Assembly: GCF_029784165.1 (NCBI RefSeq)
Contig: NC_073694.1
Coordinates: 41,583,006-41,647,005 of the forward strand
Origin: Wyeomyia smithii
Taxonomy: Eukaryota > Arthropoda > Insecta > Diptera > Culicidae
Length of the DNA: 64,000 nucleotides
Direction of reading: 5' to 3'
The translations under genes were made by a program, and so were the position numbers. This document shows, piece by piece, positions 12,841-23,624 of this stretch. The notes under the pieces are model-generated. The model saw only the letters and a list, made by a program, of their open reading frames with translations, did no database searches and had not been told where the DNA came from. How positions within the stretch are numbered: position 1 is the first letter of the stretch; every line of letters begins with the position of its first letter.

Positions 12841-13475
12841 ATGAACATTTTTGCGGATGGTTTTGTAAAAAAATTCTACGCCCTTGCGAGTGGCCTTCTA
12901 GTAGTTAACCGAAACATTCGCTATGGCGGACAAAAACATGCGTGTAGACAAGTTTTCGAGTTCTTTCTTCGTTTTATTTATCAATTCCTCCTCAGTCTTA
13001 GCGACAAAACTGTTAGAGTAGATCTTTCCATTCAGGTATCAGATGGGACGCAACATGGGTACTACATCGATATCTAGCAGCTCCATTTTCTCCAACGATC
13101 GCTTCAAGTAGTGGGCCAAAACACCGTGTTTTCGGCCTTATGGTATTTCTTGATTAATGACGCAACATCCGTCAAGCATTTCCGGAGCGACAGAAGAGCG
13201 GCTTTGACATCCCGTTGATTGTAAGCCACGGCAGCACTTGGTGTGTAAAATGAACTACACCTCGGTGTTCACTTCCTTCGTGGGGGAAGTAAAATACGAA
13301 GTGCCCTGCCAGTCGTTGCCATCCAAAGTGAGACAGGTCGCAACGTCCACCACCACCACCACGTCGTGATATGCCAGGAAAATCGACTAGACCATCTAAT
13401 CAAGGCTCTGCCGCTCCATCATTGCCTTGTCGCTCAGGGTCGTCGGCTGTCTGGAACCAAAATTTCCTACACCTG
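12841..13475 (-). pseudogene. ITmD37E (Tc1/mariner) transposase relic
   Basis: The - strand gives VVVVDVATCLTLDGNDWQGT followed by SYFTSPTKEVNTEV, a decayed version of the first catalytic aspartate block of DD37E transposases. Further on, AENTVFWPTT is the FWPD block with the aspartate lost. The C-terminal block is FVAKTEEELINKTKKELENL followed by STRMFLSAIANVSVN. In-frame stops interrupt it and both visible Asp blocks are damaged, so it is inactive. No clear terminal inverted repeats were found. Confidence 0.72.
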
Positions 13476-14846
13476 TGAAAAATACTCAGTTTACTGAGCC
13501 ACCACATAGATCAAATAGCGGTCGCAGTGGTTCAGACTTCTACAAGGAAAAAAGCCAAATACGTGTGCAAAGTTCCATTTAAATATAAAATGGTCGATTT
13601 TTTTTTCGTACATCCTGATAATTTAACCGCAACGCAAACTCAAACGTCCTCCCTCCCTCATGCGTGTCTTCTTCTTTTTTAACCAAGTCCAGATTATTTT
13701 TGGGTTGGGTTGGATCAATGTTGTTGGAAATTAGTTTTTTTCTTTTCAAATTATTCATATTCTTCTAAAGGGTTACTATATCTGTATTAATAATCAGTCC
13801 TGACTCTATATAATAATCCTACTATATCTTACTTAAATAAATCGACCAGCTCCAACCGATGTAGGGGCATGAAGTTGTACCATCAACCATGGTTTCAAAT
13901 ATTGAGCATTTTTTAACTCAGTACGTTGATGGAAAATGAGATTAAAAAAACTTACTCATGAAATACCGTCTTCTCTTCTCTTTCACATATATTCAAACGT
14001 TGTATCATCTGTAAATCACGTTAAATAAATAAAAATAATCTATTCTCTGTCTTTCCATGTCTTTCTTTCACACATCAATTTTTACCTTGAAAATATTAAT
14101 AATAAAAGTGATGAGCATAGTGAACGTTTTTATTCATGAATGCCGATTTAATGATGATATCAAAGCTTTTGAAATAAGTCAATCGAAACAATGCTTCAGT
14201 GATTGAGCTGTTCTAAAGTTGTTTAATTCGAATTAAACTGGTTAAGAACATGAGAAAGTATCAATTTTCATTGAACCAGAGAAAGAAGTTTTGCTGTTCA
14301 GTAAATCAGCTTATTTAACAGCGCAAAATCTAGTATAGAAAACTAAAAGTTATATAATAGAGATTTTCCGTTGACAAACACAATAATAACATGCTTACAG
14401 CCTTGTCACTCTGCTCTTCAAAAACAAAATATATATGAGGATCGAATTTAGAAAATTAAGACACCGTACGGGTAGGTAACATTTTTACGAAAAACAACCT
14501 CTATATTGAATGATGTATGCTCGTATTCGTATCATTCGGAAGGTTCATTTCGATACCAACGCTTTGAAAACATTCGCCAGCGAAGGCTGAACTCTGGCGT
14601 AATGATGTAAATATCTGCATGTTTTGGCTGCTTGCTAATATTCCAAATAAACCTTCACCTCCCACTGTCGTTGCACTAGCGAATTAGACTTTTTCTGTAA
14701 AATGTACATATTTCAGTAGAACTGCATGCTAGTTCCGAACGACTAATCGATCGTACCGGTGGACGATTTCCGATCCACTTATCGATTTTTGTTTGTTTTG
14801 TTTCTTTATTTCTTTTCGATTTGTTGTGCTTCGAATGTGTCTACAG

Positions 14847-15072
14847 CGACCGGAAACGATGCTTCATCGCCTTTCGGAACAACTGTAAGCTACGTTCGGC
14901 CGAACGGATTCGTTCGAAGTACAATCCGAAATCGCTCGACTTCAACGGGTCCGCGGCCAACAAAGTGAATGGATCACCACTGCAGAAGAGCCAGCAGCAG
15001 CAGGAACGGCCAGCAGCCAGCACAAGTGGATTTTTGAAAGGGAAAAATTTGCTGAAGAAAATTAATAGCTAG
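14847..15072 (+). CDS. Probable terminal coding exon, Cys-containing basic peptide nested in the intron
   Basis: A pyrimidine-rich tract ending in CTACAG (14846) is followed by an open frame of 74 codons to TAG at 15070-15072. It reads DRKRCFIAFRNNCKLRSAER, then a Gln/Pro/Ser-rich linker with QQQQ, then the basic tail LKGKNLLKKINS. The GC content and codon choice are clearly higher than in the surrounding intron, and AATAAA follows at 15151. The CFxAFxNNCxLRSAE spacing recalls the second half of a Kazal-type domain, but this is a weak similarity and I do not assign a function. The acceptor phase (one base completing a codon) matches the phase-2 donor at 8127. It could therefore be an alternative last exon of the cuticular transcript, or the end of a separate nested gene. 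Confidence 0.5.
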
Positions 15073-15150
15073 GGGTAGAAAATGTCATAGATATCTTATA
15101 GTATGCACCTTGTTATAATACACATATTTTCATGTTCAGTTACCATATTT

Positions 15151-15156
15151 AATAAA
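15151..15156 (+). terminator. Poly(A) signal after the nested exon
   Basis: AATAAA lies 79 bases after the TAG stop of the 14847-15072 exon, at a distance suitable for a short 3' UTR. It supports reading that exon as a transcript end. Confidence 0.45.
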
Positions 15157-16240
15157 TTATATTCGACGGATTTTTTCCTATGGGTACTAAGAAAAAAATT
15201 AACTACATATATCATTAGGTTTAGTTCTACATATAGAAACAGTTCCTCGTTGATAGCAGTAGAAAAACTTAAAAACTTGTTTGTTATTAGGTGACAGATT
15301 TGCCTTTTCTCCATTATGTGGGACGAGGTGGCATCAAAGTTTTATGCGATAAGCTCACCATAACAAAAAACCACCATCACATACTATACATTACCGAAGA
15401 AGTCAAACACATCGGAAACGTTCGAGCAGTATTGAAACTGCTGAAATGGCCAGAAAATTTGTCCTCGAGCATTGTCAATAAATGGTGTTCACAGCGATTT
15501 GGTCTATCAGAGTGACAAAACGTGATTGGCATCCGATTGGGAAGTTCGAAATCGTACCTTCAGCTTTCGAATTGCTGCGGTGGAGATTTTGGTATGATGT
15601 GAAAACCTTTTCACTAGAGAGTTCAATTCAAACATATAGGGGAGAATCTTTATTGATTAAAGTGTAAAAATACGTTCATTCTCGAGCACAATTAACTGTC
15701 CAGTACTTTCATATGTGGTTTTGAAATTTCACAAAGTTTTCAAAGTATTATGTCTTCAGTTTATCTTTTGTGTTTGCTGAAGGTGGTCTCGGTGTACGAG
15801 TGTGTCCGTTTTTAATGATGAACGTAATAATTGTGAGATTTTTCGACAACCGCTAGGTTAAAGTAGAATTAGAACAGCCGATGTCGATGTGTTTCTTGCA
15901 ATACGTTTAAGAATGTGTGAAGCAGTATATTTTAACTATAATCCTCTTTCAACTCTCTTTTTTTGTTGAATAATTAGTAATGTTGAAGAGAAGCCTTGTT
16001 CAAATGACTTGCGGTCATGCCAAAACAATGTTGAAGGTTGCTGGAACACAGTTGTAGGTAGAGTACCACGTCACCGTAGAACAAAACAGCTTGAGTGGAA
16101 TTGAATCCTGCTCGATGAAAATGTTATGTCAAATTCAAAATTTTATCCAGAGTTAAAAACTTATTTTTAATGATTCGATACGTAATCGTCCCTAAAAGGA
16201 CGGTTGGTTTTAGTTTTTACAAAGCTAGGAATTGATCGAA

Positions 16241-16604
16241 TTATGCCTTTTTTCCCGTTTTCTTCGGGAGCAGAACAGCTTGGATGTTCAGCAAAACACC
16301 TCCCTGGGCAGTAGTGACACCGGATAAAAGCTTGTTCAATTCCTCGTCATTGCGGATTGCCCACTGCAGATGTTGCGGGATGGTTTTGTGATTATCTTTC
16401 GCAATTTTTACCGCCAATTCCAACACTTCTATAGCAAGATACTTCATTAGATCGACCAGATTGACAGGTACTCTAGTATCAACGCGCACAATTTCCATTA
16501 CACAGTAGACGATGAATACGACTTATAGTAAAATATAACCCAGCACGTGCTGAACGGAACATTGTCTTTTCCATGACTATTTCTCCTTTGTCACGACCAA
16601 ACAA
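16241..16604 (-). pseudogene. Histone H2A processed pseudogene
   Basis: The whole H2A coding length can be followed on the - strand, without introns. It opens with LFGRDKGEIVMEK in place of MSGRGKGGKVKGK, so the start codon is TTG rather than ATG. It continues with FRSARAGLYFTISRIHRLL and reaches a stop/frameshift near 16490. The second frame carries YLAIEVLELAVKIAKDN, then IRNDEELNKLLSGVT and AQGGVLLNIQAVLLPKKTGK with its stop at 16241. The homology is unmistakable but the start, one frame and many residues are lost. It is antisense to the cuticular gene and probably arose by retrocopying. Confidence 0.9.
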
Positions 16605-17217
16605 TGTAACCCTCGCAGCGTAGGCGATAGAATGAGGGAGTTTGTAAAAGAGTACGAACTGCGCTGCACACTGTTTACAGGAATATCGACGAACGATGTG
16701 CGCGAGCTACATTAGTTTTTCGTCAACTGCATAACCATCACCAAGCATAACAAGTGGCAAAGCGGCCTAGACTTCCGTACATTTGCTATTGTCAAGAGAG
16801 CCAGCCAAGCAATGCATCGTGAAAACACCAATGGCACTTCTTAGTGCTCCAATATAGTTTACCCATCAACTTGAAGTTGTAAAATAGCGTGGGTAGAACT
16901 GAACTGAATTTTGCTTTACAAATAGAAATTGTTTTAAAAATCTTTAGCAACGTTTTGGCGAGTGGCAGAAAAAGAATAACTACTTCGATTAAATAATTTT
17001 GAGACGCTAAAAAGTGCCATTGATGGTTCACAATAGTGACACAGACAGGATTGTATAATTTATTGTTGTTGTGGATTGCCATTTGCTGATGAAACGGGAT
17101 GACTCTTGTTTTTATTTTTGGAAAACCCATATTAAGTGGTATTCGGTCATTCCAAGTTGTTTTCCAGAAACCGAAAGTCGTCATCTCTAAATTCAAAATG
17201 GTGTCTGAAGTCGATTT

Positions 17218-17829
17218 TTGGCTTTTGTGCGCCATAACGTTTACGGAAATTTCCCTTATTGGGTGGTAATAGGTCACTTTAGGCTGTTTTTCAGAAACCA
17301 GAAGTCGCCATATTGGATTTCAAAAGCAATAAGATATCTGGAATCAAGTTTAGAACTCTGTGTCATCCCGCTGATTAGACTGTTTTCAGAAAAAAATGGT
17401 TGCGTTTCTTACCTCAGAAAACCTCCACATACCAAATTTGATTCGATTTGTTTTCGAGTTATGCAAAAATTTAAGTTTGATTTGTATAAGGGCCCTCCTT
17501 TCTAGAAGAGGGAGGGGTGCCGAACCACCATGAAAATATTTCTTTCTCTCACCACCACACGCCAAATTTAGTTCCATTTAGGTACTTGATTGATTCTTGA
17601 TTTGCGAAGAAATTTGTGTTTTATTTATATGGGAGCCTTTTTTCCAGAAGAGGGAGGAATGCCGCAGCGCCATGAAAATTATTTTCGCCCCCAAAACACT
17701 TAACATGACAATTTCGGTTAAATTTGCTTGATTAATTTTCGAGCTGCGCAAAAATTTGTTTTGACGTGGGACTACGTCTTTGTTTTCTATACTGATATAA
17801 TTCTGTGAAATTGGAAATAAAACTGGCAA
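17218..17829 (+). repeat. 143-bp tandem-repeat element, left block
   Basis: The block starts with a unique head containing TTTTTCAGAAACCAGAAGTC and CGCCATATTGGATTTCAAAA. Then come diverged units of about 143 bp, each with an AAATTTxxGTTTxATTTGTATxxGAC core followed by AGAAGAGGGAGGxxTGC. Core spacing is 143 bp (17476 to 17619). The same family continues at 18400 and occurs inverted at 39990-41050. The head alone recurs near 61990-62150. Confidence 0.8.
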
Positions 17830-18399
17830 ATGTTGTGTCAGATTTCAAACGATAATAACAGCATAGACCCATGATGGATAACACAAACTAATATGTTTTT
17901 GGATAGATAAAATGCTAAACAAATTTGTAATACGCTAGTTATCATTATTTTTTCATTGCAGAGCGGTAAAAACCGATGAAAAGTGTCAAGGATAAATTTA
18001 CGCGAACAATGAACCAATCACATGCGAGCATTCCTAGCACAGACGACTTGAATAGACACGAACCATTCCCTGATATCCTCTGTATCAATATCCAAAAAAA
18101 AAAAAATTGACAGAGTCTCCCCGTTCCTATAGGTCAATTTATTTTTGCTTCCATAAACCTAGACTAATTTGATGTCTCGAAGGTAAAGGGTTTTCGAAAA
18201 GTTTGAAACAACCCCTTTCCTTGAACAATTTCTAAACTTATTTATAGAATAGTAAGAGCCGGTGAGTGCTTGTGAATTTTTTGTCCATTTACTAGGATCT
18301 ATACATTTCAACATTGTTAGATAAATTTTTTAGTTTTTAAATTTACAAATGAAATAAAATACTTGTATTAGCTGTCTTCGTAGTACAGTGAATGTCAAA

Positions 18400-19070
18400 T
18401 GAAACGGGGTATTTTCTTTGCCATCAGAAACCTTCACATGGCAAATTCGGTTCCATTTGCTTGATTAGTTCCCGAGATGTGCAGAAATTTGTGTTTCATT
18501 TGTATAGGACCCCCAACGTACGGAAATGGGAGGGGCGTTGAACCTCCATGGGCTTATTTGTTACTCCCAAAAACATCCTCATACTAAATTTGGTTCTATT
18601 TGCTTGATTGGTTTCCGAGTTTTGCTGAAATTTGTGTTTCATTTGTGTGGAACTCTTCCATTTTAGAAGAGAGAGGGGTGTAGGATTGCTATAAAAATAT
18701 GTTTCGCCTTCAAAAACCTTCACTTGCCAAACTCGGTTCCATTTGCTTGATTAGTTCCCGAGTAGTGCAGGAATTTGTGTTTCATTTGTATAGGACCCCT
18801 CTCTTACAGGAATGGGAAGGCTGATTAACCACCATGGTCATACTTTTTACCCCTAAGAACATCCTCATGTCAAATTTAGTTCTATTTGCTTGATTGGTTC
18901 TCGAGTTGTGCTGAAATTTAAGTTTCATTTGTATGGGACCCGAACGTTCTTAGTCACCTTTTTCGGCCCCTAGAACGTTTATGGACAGCATTTTACGTCA
19001 ATCGGCTCAGTAGTGTTGCCTAAACGAATCAGACAGACGGACAGACAGACAGAGCTGCATTTTTATATGT
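18400..19070 (+). repeat. 143-bp tandem-repeat element, right block with CAGA-rich end
   Basis: Units are phased at 18494, 18637, 18780 and 18923 (143-bp steps, measured at TTTCATTTGT). Each unit runs through TTGATTAGTTCCCGAG, GTGCAGAAATTTGTG and GGGAGGGG. The array ends in a distinct tail: ATCGGCTCAGTAGTGTTGCC, then CAGACAGACGGACAGACAGA, then GCTGCATTTTTATATG. The inverted relative at 40010 shares the CAGA-type tail, so this is likely the natural right end of the element. The 570 bp between the two blocks (17830-18399) lack the repeat and may be an insertion or a collapsed portion. Confidence 0.82.
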
Positions 19071-19335
19071 TTGGTTCCCACACTGAAAGCAAGAAAACAA
19101 GACATACGAACTAACTTTTATCAGTATCCAAATGACTGCAAACAAAATCATTAACATGTTCGGACAAGTTTAGTAGTGCTGCAGACATGCCTATATGACG
19201 GTGCTTCCCACACAGACGGGAGATCCAATATCTAGCGCTGTGGAAGGTGATCTTCAAACAACATTGTGGTCTGCCAGTTTCCTTCGTTGATCCGTCCGGA
19301 CGGCTGCAAACAAATTAGCGGATGTTGCTGGTTAA

Positions 19336-19472
19336 CCCTATAGTGCCCAATGCCACCTTTAGCGGGTTTCAGCCAAGCCTCTAAACAGCTTCAATAAATA
19401 CTTCGAAAATGTTGATAAAGATTCATAGTGATTATACCGAAGTCCTAAAAACTAAACTTGGGCACTAGAGGG
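19336..19472. mobile_element. TTAA-flanked MITE A (piggyBac-like), 137 bp
   Basis: Bounded by TTAA at 19332-19335 and 19473-19476. The ends are inverted: CCCTATAGTGCCCAATG on the left and TTGGGCACTAGAGGG on the right. A second copy of the same family lies at 20154-20274. TTAA targets are characteristic of piggyBac elements; no coding sequence is present. Confidence 0.85.
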
Positions 19473-19476
19473 TTAA

Positions 19477-19703
19477 CCCTCTAACGCTCACAATGTTTAT
19501 CATAACGAGAAAATTCAAGCTGAACACTTTGTAGACTAACTAAAATTACTGTCAACTGTAGTATATTGAAGAAAATGCCCAGTGATGCTCTGAGGCAGCA
19601 TATAAAAGTTTATGGAACAATCGTATGCACAACAAACTAATTTATGTCAAGATATGATGGTTATAAGTCTTGGTGCTTTAGAGTCACCATGAGCGGGAAA
19701 GGG
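19477..19703. mobile_element. TTAA-flanked MITE B (related to the piggyBac-like relic at 58848)
   Basis: Bounded by TTAA at 19473-19476, shared with MITE A, and at 19704-19707. The left end is CCCTCTAACGCTCACAATG; the right end is GTCACCATGAGCGGGAAAGGG read outward. That right end is the inverted version of the left end of the 58848-59934 element (CCCTTTCCCGCTCATGGTGA), so MITE B is probably a deletion derivative of that family. Confidence 0.82.
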
Positions 19704-19724
19704 TTAAACTATACAAACATATTA

Positions 19725-19989
19725 CACTAAGATCTTTCATTACGCGGGGGTTGCTTTGTAACGAAGAAGATCGTCCTAAATCCTGGTTTGAATATGATAG
19801 CGGTCAATTTAGAGACCAAAACCAAAAAAAAAAAAAAACAAGATTTACACCAAAAATTGTGTTTTTTTTTTAAGACGGGAATATGATTACTGTTGCTTTA
19901 AAACAAAAAAACGTGATTGAATTGAGGTCGATATCTTGTACCATTTTTGAGTAATGGAGGAAGGCAACCCGCATAATAAGACCTCACTG
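19725..19989. mobile_element. TA-flanked pogo-like MITE D, 265 bp
   Basis: Starts CACTAAGATCTTTCATTACG after TA (19723-19724). It ends with the diverged inverted repeat CAACCCGCATAATAAGACCT plus CACTG before TA (19990-19991). The ends resemble those of the 129-bp pogo-like family but are more diverged, and the centre contains A and T runs. Confidence 0.65.
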
Positions 19990-19990
19990 T

Positions 19991-20404
19991 ATAGACCATC
20001 TCACCGAATCTCTTTAACCTCACTTTTCTGACAGTTAGTGGTAACTTTGTTTACATTTTAGACTTTCTGCTTTTTTTTGGAGGAGCAATCGTGAAAATGC
20101 TGCTCAATTTACAATTGTTATTAATGTACTGGCACCTGACGCACAATATTTAACCCTCTAGTGCCCAATGCGTCGAACCTCTAAAAAGCTTCAATAAATA
20201 CTTAAAAAGTGTTTATAATGATTCATGGTGATTTTACCGAAGCCCGTCTTGAAATTAACTTGGGCACTAGAGGGTTAAAGGGCATTTTTGTAACAATTGA
20301 AATGATCTGCTATAATTGAGAGCAAAACTGCATCGCCCTAAGTTAAACAAAGTTACCAGTAGCTGTCAAATTCAGATGCGTGACGTCACCGTGTGATGGT
20401 CTAT
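19991..20404. mobile_element. Inverted-repeat element E carrying a nested TTAA MITE
   Basis: Both ends carry ATAGACCATC and, about 45 bp inward, TGACAGxTAxTGGTAACTTTGTTTA in inverted orientation. The element is about 290 bp once the nested MITE C is removed. No target duplication is obvious, so the superfamily is not assigned. It directly abuts MITE D. Confidence 0.65.
20154..20274. mobile_element. TTAA-flanked MITE C (second copy of the MITE A family)
   Basis: Bounded by TTAA at 20150-20153 and 20275-20278. It starts CCCTCTAGTGCCCAATGCG and ends CTTGGGCACTAGAGGG. The body shares AGCTTCAATAAATACTT with MITE A. It sits inside element E and is therefore younger than E. Confidence 0.88.
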
Positions 20405-23295
20405 TTGAAATCGCCGTCTGCTGCGCTGCGACTATCCGCGGCTCTGCATGCTCCTTATCGTCTAATTTTCCAGTGAATCAGCAACTGATTTTATAGACAA
20501 TGAAGACTAAACTCGTGTATGTGTAAGTTGCCAGTAGTCCCAATCGTGAGCGTTGCTGAGACTCCCAGCTTTAGGGTCAGCACGCTTATCCTGGGTTTTT
20601 CGTGGGTTATTCTAGAAATACTAGAATTGCCGACGGAAAAACGGTATTTAGCTAATTACAAATTTTAATCTCACCAACTCTTTTATTTTGTGGACTCTTA
20701 CTTAACTTCTCTTTTCGGGGCCCCTTTTCTTCTGCTGCTACCACCACTTTTCAATCTGCTATCGGTAGCACTCGAAGTTAACTACCTTTGCCGCCAACAA
20801 CCGCAACAATTCCGCGACCTTTATCGCCTTTGCTAATGAAACATAAGCGTCTGAAACTTGCAGTGTGGCGTAGGGCAGCTTGGCATTACCTGTTGTCCAC
20901 AGTTCAAACTATTGTTCACAGTTATGTTCGCTCTTCACTCTTTCAACTCGCTACTTGGTATCTAACATTTATCTGGTTTACTATCTGCTCCGATCTATGA
21001 ACTTTTGAAGAGTGATCTAAAACTTGATTCTTGATCAGATCAACAGGTTACTGCCCTACGCCATCGGTCACTGCCCTCACCAAGTAAATAAGCCTCTCTC
21101 TATCCCGCTAGATCCTATTTAGTCATCGGTCCGTCACGGATTCATTTCGCCTGTCTCCTGATGGCAAAATACACTAACATGATGAGGGACAACACCAAAC
21201 ATAAACAAAAACTTCCCATCTATTAAATAAAGACAAATAAAACTCAAAATGAACTAATCTTACAAACCTTCTGAGCGGATGCTACCAACGTTTACACATG
21301 CAAGCTTTAATACGTGACTACTGAGAGTTATGCTTCCGGTAGGCGTGTCGTTTTCGGTTTTTCAATTTGCACCCCTTTGTTGACGTAAGACGTCATTCTA
21401 CGTCAAATAATTCGAAGTCAATTTGTAACATAATGTACCAGGGTGCCACTCTGTACACACTTAAAATTGGCCGGCAAACCCGTTACAGGGCGGCGAAGTA
21501 TCTCTAACGGATTTTCGGATCTTTACTAAATAAAATAACAAAAAAAAAAAACTTATTGGTTCATTCCGTCCTTTCTCTAGCTTTCGTTGGTGGTGATAAG
21601 TTCCGGATGGAGACGTCCGGTGCTTTTTCCAAGCTACTCCTGCAACTAGCGGTAACCACCAGCAGCTGCAACGATTGTTTTCGGCGTGATGCTGTCTTCT
21701 CTACTACTTAGCACTTACAGGAGGGAAACCAATCGCTTTGCTCGCCCTATTCGGTGAACAAGCACCAAAACTTAAAGAATTTAACGTGGAACAGCGGCAC
21801 AACCTTTGCTGGACACACAACTAAACATGATACAAATGAGCTCGAGGTAGAAAACTCGCAATAGCTGCCCCCGCTGTCGACCAAAACAAATCCGAGACAT
21901 CGTAGTCAGTACTCAGCACACTTGTTTTTCACAGCTAATCAATTCACAAACAAGACAAAAAAAATATCAAACCTAACTAACGCGGCAATATTGTTCACAA
22001 ATGAAAAAACAAACGAATTTTACCCAATTTACATAAACGATATTCAGCGCAAGTGGTGAGCAGATGTCATGTTGGGTACACGTTCTCAAGGAAGTACCTA
22101 TCTGAATGAGGGCAATTTTCACTTGTACGCTCTTGCGGTACCTAAAATTAGAAATATTTTTCACTCGATTGGAACAACCGACTACATGTTTGAACCTTTC
22201 AATGCGTTTATCTCATTTTACTATTTTGTAACATGTGATGCAGAAAAAGGGAAGGTAGTTTTCGTTCGCCGTATTTTTCCTTAAGCCTCAAGATACCCCT
22301 AAGAAACGTTAAAGCCTAAAACCATCCTTTTGAAAAGGATTGAATATTTATCCTTATCCACTGGAGGACAGCATATTTCCACAGTATCCCAATCAATAAC
22401 ATCTCCACCCACGTAAATTATCTCCTGTATTTCAACGCAATCGAACAATGCAATCGCACATACATACCCACCCGTACACAAACATCTGACCTCGTTAACG
22501 TTTAGCAGCCACAAGGCCAACAGTATTATTATTATTATTTCACCATCCTCGTTAGTTTGCTGCGAAATGTAAAGAGGACTCTGCCTCTGAGAGGCTTCCG
22601 ATTGGGTTGTCCGCTAAGCGCTATCCGGGCAAAGGAAGTGGAAGTAAAAATAGACACGCTCGGTTGCCTGTGGGGTTGTGATCCATTCTCATTACTTATA
22701 AAAATAAGCATCGAGCAATCAATGAACTGTTTGCCATTCCGTTGGATGGTTTTCCAGCCTCGGCAGTAGAGTGTGACGTAAAAGTGTGCCTTTATTTTCT
22801 CCGAGCGGATGACAGTAGTCTAGGCATGTGACGTGCGGAATGGCCAACATTCAACAATAGGATTGCAATCGTTTCTCTTTTTCAGAATAACTTTTCCCTG
22901 TTTGCCTGGCAGTGGATTGGCAGACTTAATGCTTTTGTGCTGGTGGTGGGATGATTTCTATTGAGCCTGATCGATACCATTGTTATCCTGCTCGAGCTAA
23001 AGCAATGTTCAAAATGAAAAGGTGGATAATGAGGCTCTCAGCAGCATTTTAGTACTCTGCAGCTCGCTGCCGAGGGACATGCCGTCAATTCGTCGTGAAA
23101 AGTAATTTGTTAGTGATTAATTTGCTGATAACGAACGTTTTGCCCACTGGGATACTGAAAACATTGCGAATGAATTTGGCGTATAATTATTTCATTCGTT
23201 TATCAGATTGTATGACACGATTAGGGATTGTTTTTATGATCGAACATGAACAAGCACAACTTTCGTTACTTATTAAATTTTTTCCATATTTTCAG

Positions 23296-23569
23296 ACACA
23301 ACGAAGATGGCTCTTATACCTACGGCTACGAAGGAGCGGACGGATCATTTAAAATTGAAACTAAACTCGCGACCGGTGAAGTCAAGGGAAAATATGGATA
23401 CGTTGATGAGAGCGGGAAGGTGAAGGTGGTAGAGTATGGCGCTAACAAGTACGGCTTTCAGCCATCAGGCGAAGGCATCACGGTTCCACCGCCAACTCTA
23501 GTCGATGAAACAACCGGGAAGGATGCGCTGGTTGATTACGAAGAAAATATTCCTGCTCCTCGACCTCAG
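23296..23569 (+). CDS. Cuticular protein: chitin-binding Rebers-Riddiford domain exon
   Basis: The acceptor ends at 23295 and the donor is CAG|GTAATT. After completing the Arg codon shared with the exon ending at 8127, it encodes HNEDGSYTYGYEGADGSFKI, then ETKLATGEVKGKYGYVDESG, then KVKVVEYGANKYGFQPSGEG and ITVPPP. This is the Rebers-Riddiford (chitin_bind_4) domain, with the aromatic residues Y-x-Y-x-Y and the YGFxPxGxxI ending that bind chitin. It looks closer to the RR-1 type than to RR-2, but I do not assign the subclass. The exon ends in phase 0 after PAPRPQ. The protein should be secreted and laid into cuticle, cross-linking or plasticising chitin fibres. Confidence 0.95.
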
Positions 23570-23624
23570 GTAATTTTGCTGGTTAAATATTGAAACACGT
23601 TCTTAAGCTTCATCTACGATTCAG

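Larger units (their letters stand above)
8128..23295 (+). other. About 15.2-kb intron of the cuticular gene, filled with mobile DNA
   Basis: The donor is GTAAGA at 8128 and the acceptor TTTTTCCATATTTTCAG ends at 23295. The exons on either side join in frame inside a conserved protein motif, so they belong to one transcript. Stretches with nothing I can annotate are 8128-9550, 9684-10617, 13480-14846, 15157-16240, 16605-17217 and 20405-23295. The last holds only short open frames, an (ATT)n run near 22527 and a C/T-rich tract near 20720. All other parts are covered by separate entries. Confidence 0.85.

Noticed and set aside
14759..14968. Signal-peptide-like frame beginning MDDFRSTYRFLFVLF
   Set aside because: The hydrophobic run is the translated polypyrimidine tract of a splice acceptor, and the frame differs from the better-supported exon frame at 14847-15072.
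20535..21900. Possible solo LTR or unknown gene in the 3' part of the long intron
   Set aside because: No TG...CA ends with flanking duplication, primer-binding site or coding motif could be identified.
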